Shown: positions 49,544 to 61,424, counted from the stretch's first letter. The stretch is DNA of 64,000 bases from Aegilops tauschii subsp. strangulata (GCF_002575655.3 NC_053037.3:48147242-48211241), one strand, 5' to 3'. Program-made: numbers and translations. The notes: generated by a model not told the origin, from the sequence alone.

Positions 49544-50319
49544 TTCGGCCTCCTTAGGTTTAATTTTAACCTAGGTTTTTTCCTTTTTTTCTCTCCCTTT
49601 TTAATTTTTTCCTTTTCTTCTCAAATGTATGTTCGGATCAACTGCATTGTTTGGGGTACAGATCTTTAAATGTATACACCCCACCATACATGGGGGCTTC
49701 TTTTAAACAAGCATTTTATTGAAAATCTTATAAGCTTCTTTCGTCCATAATGGTTGTTGCTTCTGCCATTTTATGCACCTCTATGACTTATGTTTTTGAC
49801 AAGCTGGGTTGCCTTTCTCCTGTGTTTATACCCTACGTTCCCGATTGTTCGGCTAGGGTGTAAAGGGAGCACCTCTGCGATTGCTACAACCGGGTTATCC
49901 ACACCTGTACCTCAGACGGGTGAAGCCGAAAGCTAGCGTTCTTAAGGGAATAATTGGTCGGCACGTATACAACAGACAGTTTTTGGAAAAACTATGGAAT
50001 TGGCTGCCTGTACATCGGATACGAGCCTAGGCATGCATTATTTGGCATGCTAGCCCAAGGAAAGGAATCCCTAACGAAACTATTTTTCTTGGAAGATGTT
50101 TCCTATGTTAAATAGTAATATAACATAACTCCCCGAACACATTTTGTCTGTTCGAGCAATATGAACGGATTGCCTGGTTTCCAAAGATACTAAACGTTTC
50201 TTAGTTAAACATAGTATATGGAAAAACTCCAACTTCTTGGTTCGGAGGTGGAAGTCGAAGGTCTGCGATGTCAAAAAATTTATAAGTTCGGTCATAAAGT
50301 ACATTGATACATAGAATCA
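49544..50319 (+). other. Tat spacer after pol
   Basis: This is the non-coding stretch between integrase and the antisense gene. It starts with a T-rich run (49570-49620) and contains no ORF I can support. The right part may be the 3' end of the antisense transcript. Confidence 0.6.
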
Positions 50320-52622
50320 AACGCCTACTCTCTTTCTATGCCATCTAGTAGGCTATCTAGTTTACAATCTTGTTGCGAATATTTCGCCGCTATCATTACT
50401 TGGTCATATACCAAGCTTACAGGAATTTCCTTCCCGTCAGGTCCTTGAGGTCCAACTCGGGCCATATGATTCAGATCAAGTCCGGTGTAGCGTGTCTTCA
50501 CCATGGCCCATGCCTCTCGTGCACCTTCACGGCATGCGGATGTCTTCCACAGCTTGAAGCGACGCCAAGTGCCCTTGAACAGATCTGCCAACCCCTCCAT
50601 GCTTTCTGGAGGGGCATCGGATGGCCATAAGGCTTTGGCCATATTCTTCATGGCCTTTCGGGCACGCTCGTGCAGCTTTGTCAGTTCTTTTAGAACGTCG
50701 CTTTGTAGCCCGGACACTTCCTCCTCGTGGCGGCCGGTCAGCATACCTATATCAACTGAGCTGTAACATTCTGTATTATATGATTATATCAATACTTCGG
50801 ATGGTTCAAAAGGCATACCGAATATGCCGCCCTTCAGCTTCTCTTTTTCCTGTTGCGGCTCCAATAGTTGAGCCTTTAAGCTCTTTATCTCTTCGGCCTG
50901 CTTTTTTTACTTCTTCTTCTAGCTTTTTATCTTTGCCAAAGTACATTGGGGCACTCTTCATTTCTTCAAGCTCGGTGACAGCGACATTTAGCTGTGCCCA
51001 GCTTGTCTCGAGCTCCTGGGACAATGCACTGTTCTTCCCCTTGAGAACCTGCAGTCATAAGCGATCCTCAAATCGGTTGGTTCCTACCGCTTTAAGTCTT
51101 GGGGGCTACTGCTATCTATCTACTAAGTCTACATAAATTTGTACCTGTATATTTTTTGAGAACAGACGATTAACTCCTGTAAGTCCGTCCCGAGCAGCTC
51201 GGATGTATGCGCCCACGGTGCTAAGTGCGGTAAATTCCTGCTATGTTAAAGCAGGGGTGCGTAGGGCTTCTCTCTAGTGTCGACGATTCATCGCACTTTC
51301 CACTTCGGAGTTGGTGACGGACACCTCATCCGGCTCTTGATGGGGCGGATGAGTCTGCGCCGCGCCAACATGCGCCCCAGTCCTAGTCGATGTCTCCGGC
51401 ACCGGATTGGCTGCGGCTTGGCTGGCCGGGATCTTGTTTACGGTCCACCGGGTACCCCTCTTGAGATAATAGAAGGAGGATGAAAAATGACAATTCGGCT
51501 TCATGACTAAATATGAAATAAGGCACATACCTTTTTGGTGATGGAGCAGGCTCAGTTACGCTCTCGGTTTCCTTTCGCTTCGCATGACCACCCCTTGAGG
51601 GTGCCGTCCTTCTTGTTGCCCGTCCTTGGGTACGGTTCGCTGAGCGCTGATCCTACGAAGTACGGTCCAGTGCCGAGAGTAACTTATGTGCGGAAATGTC
51701 ACTCCTTTTTGATTTATGGACACTTACCTTGACAAAGGGGTAGAGATCGGGGTAATCGGCCATGATGGCTACCTCCGGGCCATCAAGGCTCGCCTGGTAA
51801 TAGACTCTGCTTCAAATTCCACAAATATATTTAGATCTTCATGGTATCCGGGGTCTTCGTGACGAGCGTGGTCTTCTGGTTGGGGAGGAGGGCAATGGAT
51901 GTTCTCGACTACCTTCCTCCACGACTTCTTTTGAAACAACCAGAATATTTAGTTAATGCACCCCAATGATAAAAAAGGTGCTGATTGATTAAACTTACCC
52001 AGTCAACGGGGTTGTACATGGAGAAACCGTCGTGACATTGTAGACGGGCGAAGTCTTCTTCCTCTCCCTTATAAAGGTCTATAAGCATGGCGGCCAATGC
52101 GGCTTGGTTATCCGGACCCTTTCACGTATAGCGAGACACATCGTCATCCCTGTTGTAGTTCCATAAACGACCCACTCTGGACTGAAGAGGCTGGATACAT
52201 CGCTTTATCGCAATAGCCATGACTTGAATGACGGGGAGTCCGGAATGGGTCAGCAATCTGACCTTGCTGACCAATATCATTACTTCCGCACTATCCTCTT
52301 GTCTAGGGGACTTGGGGCGCCAGCTGAATAGCTTCTTCAAAGGAGAACTAGAGAATTCGGGAAGCCAATGCCGAACAGGGTCCAGAAGAGGAACATCCTC
52401 AATGTAGAACCAATCCGAAGACCATTCGTCGGACCCCCTCTTCGGAGTCCTGACTGGGTAACCGGATCCGGCAATGCGCCATACTTCGGTGCCGCCCACT
52501 TCAAATATGGACCCTCCGCCCTGGTGGCGGGGTACGAGGCAGAAGAACTTTTTCCATAGTTCAAAATGAGCCTGGCAGCCTAAAAATAATTCGCAGAGGG
52601 CGACAAAACCGGAAATGTGCAA
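50320..52622 (-). pseudogene. Antisense multi-exon gene of Tat element
   Basis: On the minus strand the first block (52622-52000) reads LFLGCQAHFELWKKFF, then WSSDWFYIEDVPLLDP and FSWRPKSPRQ, resembling the putative gypsy-type transposon domain (PF04195) seen as antisense ORFs in Tat elements. Strong donors follow exons: TGG before GTAAGT (51998), CAAG before GTAAGT (51727) and AAAAG before GTATGT (51530). Downstream come a coiled-coil exon (51024-50806) and a last block 50744-50325. A frameshift or stop sits near 52120. The 5' end lies beyond the CACTA insertion. Function is unknown. Confidence 0.65.
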
Positions 52623-52639
52623 AATAGAACCTGGTGTGA

Positions 52640-52900
52640 CACTACAAGAAATATGTCAACTTGTGACCTTCTGTCAGTGACCCTGGAAGAATTGGTCATA
52701 AATCTACGACCATTTGAGACCAATTGGTCAAAAGCTGTTCGGGAGGCTCCAAACCCTGAGCTATAACGACCATTTTGGTCAGAAAGGCCGTAATTTCCTT
52801 ACATGGAATGGTCATAAAGCAGATAGCACTGGTCCGCTGCCTTATTTCTAGCTGATCACGACCAATATAGATGGTCATAAGCTTGTAAATTGTGGTGGGT
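52640..52900 (+). repeat. CACTA terminal and subterminal repeat region
   Basis: At least five copies or inverse copies of a TGGTCATAA-like motif occur: 52693, 52725, 52772, 52810 and 52872 (positions approximate). Similar motifs reappear at 56385-56455 (GGTCATAAAATAG, ATGGTCATAACATC). Confidence 0.65.
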
Positions 52901-53059
52901 TGCTATGACTAGGCGCGACCTCATCAGTTTTGCCTATGTGTCATGTCCATGTGTCAATTTTTTCCCTAGGTTGCGAAGCAACATATATTTCTGTCATTCC
53001 CAAAATTTCCAAAAAAATCTCATAAATTCTTTGGGTCATATCTTCATCAAATATGTAAA

Positions 53060-53690
53060 AAAACTTCCTTGCCTAGTTCAAAAATAATTCAACAATATTC
53101 ATTTTCCTATTCTGTTCAGAACAACACTTTGTGAAGGAAGTGCTATTTATATATTCTTGATTGCCCTCAAAATTTTTGGGCACTATTTCCTATCCAAATC
53201 ATTGCCTCATGACAAAATTCAGCTCCATTTGCCCAATAAATCTTCCTCGGCAAATTTCCAAAGTTTTTGTCCACCTAGAACCTTTGTGAAAGAAGTACTA
53301 GCTATGCATATCCTAATGAGTTGAATTTTTTCCACATATTCTATATGCTTATTTAACTTACCTACACCAAATTTGAGCTCGTTTCATTTAGCCAATTTCT
53401 CTCACTAATTTTCCGAAGTTTCTGTCCAGAGAAGAGCATTGTGAAGGAAGTACCACTTTGGCATGTCCAAATTGTATCCATTTTCTACAGTGCTTTCCTA
53501 TGCCCAAATAACCATCCTCCACCAAATTTCAGCTCAATCCATTCATTATTCTGAGCCCAGCTTCAACATTCGTATTTATGTCCAGTGTGGTACTTTGCAA
53601 AGCAAGTACCACCTAGGCTCCTCCTTTTGAGCTGAAAATTTGTGAAGACTATCTTCTTAGTAACTGATCATCCTCAGCCAAAACTCACAC
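53060..53690 (+). repeat. Degenerate tandem repeat, period about 155 bp
   Basis: The anchor GTGAAGGAAGTACCA recurs with drift at 53131, 53286, 53441 and 53597, a spacing of 155, 155 and 156. Sequence between anchors is loosely similar. No coding potential is seen. Confidence 0.75.
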
Positions 53691-53959
53691 CCATTAGCCA
53701 TGTGCATTTCCCGTACCGCTAATCAAACACTTGGCTGCTAATTCACGTTTGAGCATAGATCGGTCTCCTCGTGTGAATCTTATGTTGTAATCTTCTTCCT
53801 AGCACCTACCTAGGGAGTGCCCAACCCACTAGACATGCCTAGGCCGCCCAGAACGCATGGCAACGCCACGGTCACGCGGTGACCACGTGGCGGGCATGCG
53901 AGTTTACGCGCTCTAGAGTTGGGGCCCTCGGCCACCGTCTAAACCACGACGTATCGCCA

Positions 53960-56290
53960 CCAAACCATGTATTTCTGATTAAATAGGTACTTATGTAACT
54001 ATAAATGATTTTTGGAAAAAATAAATAGCAAACTATAAGGCAGCTGTAGTTCAAATTTGACCCGCCTCCAACTGAATCAGCGGAAATTAGTCTTTTTCAC
54101 GAGATGTGGATCAAAACTTTTGACACCTAATAATTTTGTCAATTGTGCATTAAATATGCCCTAGTATTTTAGAAAATTGATTTGGTCCAATTTTGCAACA
54201 AATATATGGTAGGTCCTTCACAAAAAAATCATTTTGGGCACTCAGAAAATGGAAAATGAATTTTTTGTCCAATGAAAATGAAAACTTCCTTAGGCAACAT
54301 TGTTTGCCATTCCAAGATGCACCCTTATGCACAATAGAAGATCATTTGAACAAACTATGTCATGAATGTGGCCATAAGATTGAGCATTTGGGTTGAAAGC
54401 CATGCATCTTCACACTTTGATAGCTCGTTTCTAAGAACACTTTTTAAAAATATTTGCCGTATTACAAGTTTATAATTTTTGCTGGTAACTTGGTCACATA
54501 TAATGACACAATGCGAAGGTTTTCCAATTTTTTTGATTTTTTTTATTTTTTATGCCCGTTTCAAATTGCGGTCAAAATGGCGGGAATGACCGTTCCTAGC
54601 TAGTGGTTGAATCTTGCAATTTTTTTGGTGTTTCTCTGATTAAATAGATAAATATGTACCTATAAATGATTTTTGGAAAAAATAAAGAGCAAACTACGAG
54701 GTAGCTACAGTTCAAATTTGACCCGCTTCCAAATGAATCGGCGGAAATTTGTCTTTTCCACGAGAGCTGGATCAAAACTTTTTACACCCAACCATTTGGT
54801 CAATTGTGCATTAAATATGTCCTAGTATTTTCGAAAATTGACTTGGTACGATTTTGCAACAAATATATGGTAAGTCCTTCACAAAAAAAAACTTATTTTG
54901 GGCACTCGAAAAACGAAAAATGAATTTTTCGTCTAAAGAAAATGAAAACTTCCTTAGGCAGCATTGTTTGCCATTCCGAGATGAACCCTTGTGCACAATA
55001 TGAGATCATTTGAACAAACTATGTCATGAATGTGGCCAAAATATTGAGCATTTGGGTTGAAACCCATTCATCTTCACACTTGATAGCTCGTTTCCGAGAA
55101 CACTTTCTAAAAATAATCGCCGTATTACAGGTTTATAATTTTTGCTGGTAACTTGGTCACATATAATGACGCAATGCGAAGGTTTTCCAATTTTTTGTTT
55201 TTTTAATTTTTTATGTCCATTTCAAAATGCGGTTAAAATGGCGGGAATGACCGTTCCTAGCTAGTGGTTGAATCTTGGAATTTGTTTGGTGTTTCTCTGA
55301 TTAAATAGATACTTATGTACCTAGAAATGATTTTTGGAAAAAATAAAGAGCAAACTACGAGGTAGATACAATTCAAATTTGACCCGCTTCCAACTATATC
55401 GGTGGAAATTTGTCTTTTTCACGAGAGGTGGATCAAAACATTTTACATCCAACCATTTGGTCAATTGTGCAGTAAATATGTCCTAGTATTTTAGAAAATT
55501 GATTTGGTACAATTTTGTAACAAATATATGGTAGGTCCTTCACAAAAAAACTCATTTTGGGCACTCAAAAAATGGAAAATGAATTTTTCGTCCAAATAAA
55601 ATGAAAACTTCCTTAGAAACATTGTTTGTCATTCCAATATGCACCCTTGTGCACAATATGAGATCACTTGAACAAACTATGCCAAGAATGTGGCCATAAG
55701 ATTGAGCATTTGGGTTGAAAGCCATTCATCTTCACACTTGATAGCTCGTTTCTGAGAACACTTTTTTAAAATAATCACCGTATTACAAGTTTATAATTTT
55801 TGCTGGTAACTTGGTCACATATAATGACACAATACGAAGGTTTTCCAATTTTTTGATTTTTTTGAATTTTTTATGCCCGTTTCAAAATGTGGTCAAAACG
55901 GCGGGCATGACCGTTCCTATCTAGTGGTTGAACCTTGGAATTTGTTTGGTGTTTCTCTGATTAAATAGATACTTATGTATCTAGAAATGATTTTTCGAAA
56001 AAAAATAAAGAGCAAACTATAAGGCAGCTGAAGTTCAAACTTGACCCGCTTCCAGTTGGATTGGCGGAAATTTGTCATTTTCACCAAAGGTGGATCGAAA
56101 CTTTCGACACCCAACCATTTGGTCAATTGTGTATTAAACATGGCCTAATATTTTAGAAAATTGATTTGGTCCAATTTTGCAACAAATATATGGTAGGTCC
56201 TTCACGAAAAAACTCATTTTGGGCACTCAAAAAATGGAAAATATTTTTTTTGCCAAAAAACTCATTTCTCACGACACATTTTAAAAGTTA
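53960..56290 (+). repeat. Tandem array, period 660 bp, about 3.5 copies
   Basis: The anchor CTAGTGGTTGAATCTT occurs at 54600, 55261 and 55921, and TTTCTGATTAAATAG 27-30 bases later in each unit, with an earlier copy at 53967. Units share most bases, including ACAAATATATGGTAGGTCCTT. The last unit decays after about 56250. Short minus-strand frames beginning MHKG recur in the units but are broken in others. Confidence 0.9.
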
Positions 56291-56429
56291 TTTATCTTAT
56301 TTCTTGTTTGTTATTTTTGCTGAAAACTTGTTCACATTTGGTGACACAATGAGATGGTTTCGCATTTTCTTTTTGAATTGTTCAGGTCATAAAATAGCTG
56401 ACATGATTTTAACACGTTAATTTTAGGCA

Positions 56430-57708
56430 ACTATGACCTATTTAGATGGTCATAACATCATACTGCATCCTGATTGGTCCGTGGACGTCTCACGAGGATC
56501 ACGCATCATACGCCGTCGGATGCTCGCGGATCCAACGGCCGTCCTCAACCCTTCCACACCAACCCTGAAACCCTAGCTAGTCATTTTCCATTCACCCCCC
56601 CTCCTCCTTTCTTTCCCACATCCATCCATCGATCCCCTTCCATCTCCTCGCTCAGCTTCGGTTCCCTGCTGAGCGAACCGAGTCTTCTGCCGTCGTCCTC
56701 CCCATCTCACATCTGCATCGCGCCGCCCCTCCTCCCAATCCCATCGTGGATGCCTCCTCCCGTCGGGCGCCGCCGCACCCCACACCCGCTGTTGCCCCCA
56801 CTCCTCTAGTGCCATCTCCCTCCTCATCGAGGGCCGACCTCTCATCGTCCAGCCACTCCAGCACCGCCTCCCTCCCCATCGACCAGCGCCTCACTGGCCG
56901 TCCAGCGCCGCCACCACGCCTCCAACGCCAGTCTCCCACCCCACCGAGCACCGAGCCCTCGCTATCCAGCACCACCCACCTCCCCATCAAGCGCCGCCCC
57001 ACTCATCGGCAAGCTCTCTCGATGTTCAGATCCGGTTCCCTCGCCTCGATGTTCCCGTCGCCCTTTTCCGTCGCCACGTCTCCGTTTTGAATAGAGTTTT
57101 GTACCCAATCACCTCCCCCTCTCTCGGACCTGTCGCGCCGCCAGCGAGCGAGAGATCCCCAGCGAGATTCCAGGAGAGACCCCCGCCGCGACGCCGAGAA
57201 GGTGTCAGGTCTGGGGCCGGCCTGACCGCAGCCAAGTCTGGGTCCCCGCCCCCGACTCCGACGCGTCGCCACCACCGCCTGCCGCGACCCCGCCTCTTCC
57301 TCCGCCGGGGCGCGCCGCGGGGACAGCCTCCGCTTCATTCGAGGACGCACCGGTCAAAGGTACCCCTCCATCGTGCTCTCATCTCGGTGTGGATTCCTTT
57401 GTAAAAATGGTGATGGATACTGACTTGACTGGCCCCTCTCCCGCATCGTCGTTTCTCCGATCCGAAACCCTAGGCCGGGGCGCTTCTGACGGATGCCGCG
57501 TCAAGTCCATGGCCGACCTCCTCGTCCAAGGTACGGCCTCCTCCCTTCACCTCCTATTTGGTCCTTGTCTGTGTGAGCACGCGTGTGCCCCTACCTGCAT
57601 CCTCAACTATTGAAATCGCTGCGCGCATGCTCAAGCATCTCTAACCGATCCCTATATGGCCTCTTATCCTTAACTCCTCAAATTTGCTCCTCTATAAATT
57701 AGTGGTTC
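56430..57708 (+). other. GC-rich gene-like sequence within CACTA
   Basis: The region switches to GC-rich sequence with plant-leader features (AACCCTAGCTAG near 56568), Pro/Ser-rich frames (56474-56809, 57087-57404) and donor-like sites (TCAAAG before GTACCC near 57360; TCCAAG before GTACGG near 57530). A short frame from 57389 reads MDSFVKMVMDTDL to the second donor. This could be the first exons of a captured host gene or of the transposon's own ORF; I cannot tell which. Confidence 0.35.
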
Positions 57709-59005
57709 TGTGACACCCAAGTTTTTATTTGGATTTTTCAAAAGATTTTTAATTGACTTGAGGGGAGTGATTTAAAAATTTTCTTCAAGAGGACTCTCCC
57801 TCTCAAATATTTCTCTTTATGGCAAAAGTTTTATTTGGATTCAACCAAGATCTGTTTTTGGTCTTGGAGGTTCTTGCTCTTCATTTGGGCTCAAGACAAA
57901 ATGTTTTCCATTTGAGAAAATAACTTTTGAAAATCCTTTTGGAAATGCACTATGGCTTTTGGAAAATCATTTGCCACTTTCAACTATTCCTTCTTGCCAT
58001 GGTATTAGTGCAAATCCTCTCTCCTAACCCTTCCCTCACCTTTGGATCATGATTTGCATCAAATCCAGCAGGTTGAACCTCCCCATGTGATCATTTCCAT
58101 TCAAATTCTATTCAAATAAATTTCTGTCTTCTCTTATAGCACTTGGAGATTTACAAAGGAACTCCTTTTTCTGTTTTGATTTTTGCCACCAAACCTTTTT
58201 CCCCTCCTAGTCCTTTGAACCCTCAACCTAGAACCATGAAGATCCACTGGTCTCCAGTTCAAAATTTTCAAACTACATCTGCTGCAAGTTTGGACCAGAT
58301 TTACCAAATTTGGTGAAATTCATTCAAAACCTTCCCCAAAAATTCCAAGTAAATTCATGCAGCCTCTGGGTGCATTGAGTGGTCATCTCACCAAGTTACA
58401 GCTCCAGAAAAATTTATCTCATAGCCAAAACCCACTGTCGAACACCTGCAGTGCATGGTCATGTCAAATTCAGATAAATTCAGAGATTCAGTTCAGTGCT
58501 TGCTGTCGTTTTCTTCAGAGATGGGCATCGATCTCGCCAGTACCCTCGCGTCGCCTTGCTCCTCGTCCCCGCCCTCTTGTTCCTGCACCGCACGAGCGCC
58601 TGGCGCCTTGCGGGCGTCGGCGACGAGCAGCAGAAGGTGCGCCGCCCCGTGACCGACGCCGGCGGCGGCTTTGCGGACGCCAGCGGTAGACACGGCGCCG
58701 ACGACTCCACCCAGCGCCGCCCAAACCACCGGAGCCCGCCGCGTGGCCTTCCAGTCCCCCGAATGCGCTGCCGCTCTCGTCGTGAACCGCAGGGCGCGGA
58801 GCGCGCTCTCTGCCGCCGTTGAGCCCGTGCGGTCACCTCACCGTGGACAGACGCCATTACGTCGGGGCCAGCTCTGTTTAGCAGTGGAACAACTCCAGTA
58901 ATCTCCACTGATGCTGCCCGACCGCTCAAACCACCTTCCAATCCACTGCTCCGCCGTAATCGCTCGCCGGAGATTCTCCGTTCACGGCCACCCTGTCGAT
59001 CTGCC

Positions 59006-59014
59006 TATAAATAG
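59006..59014 (+). promoter_or_regulatory. LTR TATA box
   Basis: TATAAATAG, followed by AGGCCCCGAGC, is a good plant TATA context. A transcript start about 30 bases downstream (near 59040) would begin in the CACCAGCCCTGCAC stretch. Confidence 0.7.
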
Positions 59015-59798
59015 AGGCCCCGAGCTTCAACTCGAGTACCCACCAGCCCTGCACTTCCCCTAGAGCACGCCTAGCCACTGGAAGAGCCCCGAGGAGGTCT
59101 CCTTCCTCGACTCCGGCCGCCGCGACCCGCCACGGGATCTAGCCCGATTCGCCCCCGTGTGTGCTCCTCCGCCTCCATTCTCTGTCCAATAGCTTCACCA
59201 TGCATCTCTCGTTCTGACCCGCACTTCAATTTGAAGCTTGGAGCCCTCCACCGGAGTTCCCCATCCTCACCCGAACCGCCGTCCGCCAGAGATAGTGTCG
59301 CCGTCGACGTGGTGCTCCCCGTTGGACGAGTTCACCACCCACCGACGCGGAAGAAGACACTGAAGCTCTTGGTACCCTCCGTTTCTCCTAACTCGCCGTG
59401 GTTCGACGCCGGCGTCCACCGCCGTCTTCGGGCGCCGGCGAGCCTTTTCAAACCTGACATGCGGACCCCGCGTGTCAGCCTCTGTTTTATTTCCCCGAAC
59501 CGTTTTCTGTTGGCGCCTTCGGGCAAAATACGTTTTCTCTCTTGCGCTTGCGCATTTCCAAACGAACCGTTTTCTGTTTTCTCAGTTGAAACCCTGAAAC
59601 TTTTCTGTTTCATTACAGAAAGGTCCCTGGACAGAAACCTCTATAACTTTTTAATAAAAAGGTATTTTTGAGTGATCCTTTTTCTGACATTCTTAAAATT
59701 TTGTCTAGTTTTTTATGGGATTTATTTGAAAAATATTGGGCAAAGTTTCTGTGCATGTGTTGGTTTTCACGTTAGTACCCGTTTCGTGATTGCCGTAG

Positions 59799-61424
59799 GT
59801 TCCGGGAGAGGTGACGGAGCCGCGAACTTCGCCGAGCTAGACTCCGACTTCTCCGAACCAGGCAAGCATGTTTTGAACATTTGATATGATAGGTGTTTTG
59901 CATGTTTGCGTGAAAGTTGGTACATGGCATATGAGTGTCGGTAAATACCCTGTTGCTCGTGAGGCAACTACCCGGTTGTTCCAAAGTTGTGATGATCTCT
60001 GATGAGAGATGGCCTAATCATGTGGTGACATGAAGGGCAGCAAGGTGGTACTGTTGTAGCATACCAGCCTTGCGTCATCCGACTTTTTCCGACGTTAACA
60101 TGGTTGGAGCCACGTTATCGTTTCTTTTCCGCATGTTCCAAAGTTGTGATGATCTCTGATGAGAGATGGCCTAATCATGTGGTGACGTGAAGGGCAGCAA
60201 GGTGGTACTGTTGTAGCATGCCAGCCTTGCGTCATCCGACTTTCCCCCGACGTTAACGTGGTTGGAGCCACGTTACCGTTCTTTCCTCTTTCCGTGCTAC
60301 CACATGTCTCATTGCCAGGGATGCGTTTTAGTAAGTTGGTAACCTCTTTCCGTGTACACACCAAACAGAGAGGCCGGGATGATGGTACCTTGGCCCAGGA
60401 TTAAAGCCAGTCATCCGGTCAGGGGGCATGGGTGTTTCCGGTTGGGACCGAGAGGGGGGGCACCCCCTTATAGCGCGCGTATAGAAATTTGATCCCATGC
60501 TACCCGAGGTTGTAGCCTCCCCGTCTCAAGGTTTTTCTTGAACAATGCCGAGGGTGATCCTTGGCTTCGGATGGTTAAATTGGGTGTGTACTGGTTAGAC
60601 GTGTTTCTTCCAAAACACCGCAGACGGAACTAGTCCCCGTGACTACTGAAATCCGTTGGCTGTGGTTAAGTACAAACTCTGCAGAGTCAATTCCTTCCAA
60701 ATCGTCATACCCTTAATCAAGTAGTGTAAACTTTGTATCCATATCTATCCGCGTGTAAAAACCCGTTCCCGGTGAGCAAGTTCAGGTGGTAATCCAGTTT
60801 TATTGTTATTCCTGTGGAAGGACTAACTTTATATTTGTTTCATGCCTGTGGTAAATTATGTTCTCAAACTGTTGTATTATTGAGCTGTGATATAAGCCCT
60901 TTATGTGACGTCGCGCAGACGTCTGACTGTGGCGTGTTTTTATTTCTTACATCATATATAAGCCCTTTATGCGATGTCGCTCAGACGTCCGACTGTGGCA
61001 AGCACTGTCTTTATTTTCTGTTATAAGCCCTTTATGTGGTGTCGCCTCGACGCCCGACTGTGGCATTATTATTCCACATTTTCCGCTCGAGCAGTCTTTC
61101 AGACACTCGTTTGGCACCAGTATATTTATTCCGCATTTTCCGCTCGAGGAGTCTTTCAGACACTCGCTTGGCACCAGTACTACTATTCTGCAGTTTCCGC
61201 TCGAGGCGTCATTCAGACCCTCGCTTGGCACCCAGTATTTAATTCCTCTATGTCTGATCGTACTGGTTAACTTATTCATGTATTTCATGTTCGCATTTGT
61301 TATACCTTATGTCCGAACTGTCTTGCGAGTACTTTCATAGTACTCACCTGGCCTTTTGATTTGGCCAGATGTTGACGAAGGCGATCTCTTGGATGAAGAG
61401 TTCGATAGCGCGTCCGATGCCTAG
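59799..61424 (+). CDS. Putative spliced small ORF inside Del-type LTR
   Basis: The internal block 59799-59861 (63 nt) follows ATTGCCGTAG, encodes an acidic peptide (FAELDSDFSEP) and ends CCAG before GCAAGC. The terminal block 61369-61424 follows TTTGGCCAG, continues in frame (DVDEGDLLDEEFDSASDA) and stops at TAG. Both intron phases are 1, as in the Sukkula-like LTRs, and donor and acceptor sequences match, although the rest of the LTRs differ. The unit sits between a TATA box and AATAAA. The upstream exon and start are not identified. Function is unknown; an acidic tail could be an activation or protein-binding segment, which is speculation. Confidence 0.45.
59978..60294 (+). repeat. Tandem duplication, period 157 bp, in LTR
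   Basis: Two adjacent copies start GTTCCAAAGTTGTGATGATC at 59978 and 60135. They differ by few bases and both lie in the predicted intron of the split ORF. Confidence 0.9.
60892..61080 (+). repeat. Tandem triplication, period about 65 bp, in LTR
   Basis: ATAAGCCCTTTATG starts at 60892, 60958 and 61023, each followed by a GACGTC-like core and GACTGTGGC. Confidence 0.9.
61075..61245 (+). repeat. Tandem triplication, period 57 bp, in LTR
   Basis: TTCCGCTCGAG starts at 61081, 61138 and 61195, each followed by a TCAGACACTCG-like stretch and TTGGCACC. It abuts the 65 bp array. Confidence 0.9.

Larger units (their letters stand above)
43889..52639 (+). mobile_element. Tat-clade Gypsy retrotransposon (Fatima-like), 3' part cut by CACTA
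   Basis: The 5' LTR is 43889-44367, followed by broken gag, protease, RT, RNase H with second RNase H-like region, integrase, and an antisense spliced gene. The order and the FVAEW phrase in RNase H fit the Tat clade. No 3' LTR is in the window: the element is interrupted at 52640 by a CACTA transposon. The family name is a recollection from the LTR start TGAGGGAGTCCTGG. Confidence 0.85.
52640..57708 (+). mobile_element. CACTA DNA transposon, left part, non-coding derivative
   Basis: It starts CACTACAAGAAAT at 52640 after TGA (possible 3 bp target duplication). The first 250 bases carry several GGTCATAA-type subterminal motifs, as expected for transposase binding. Tandem arrays follow (53125-53610 and 53960-56290), then GC-rich gene-like sequence. 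No TNP2 transposase motif is present. The right terminus is not reached: the Del-type LTR interrupts at 57709 and the rest must lie beyond the window. Confidence 0.75.

Noticed and set aside
54150..54996. Recurring 60-codon minus-strand frames beginning MHKG in the 660 bp units
   Set aside because: They recur because the DNA repeats. The other units carry stops or shifts, and nothing indicates selection on the protein.
53960..56290. Could the repeats be a CRISPR array?
   Set aside because: Units are 660 bp, lack short identical repeats with unique spacers, and lie in a plant transposon.
58357..58941. Overlapping frames of 65-153 codons on both strands in the Del-type LTR
   Set aside because: GC-rich U3 sequence upstream of the TATA box, with overlapping frames on both strands and no recognisable motif.
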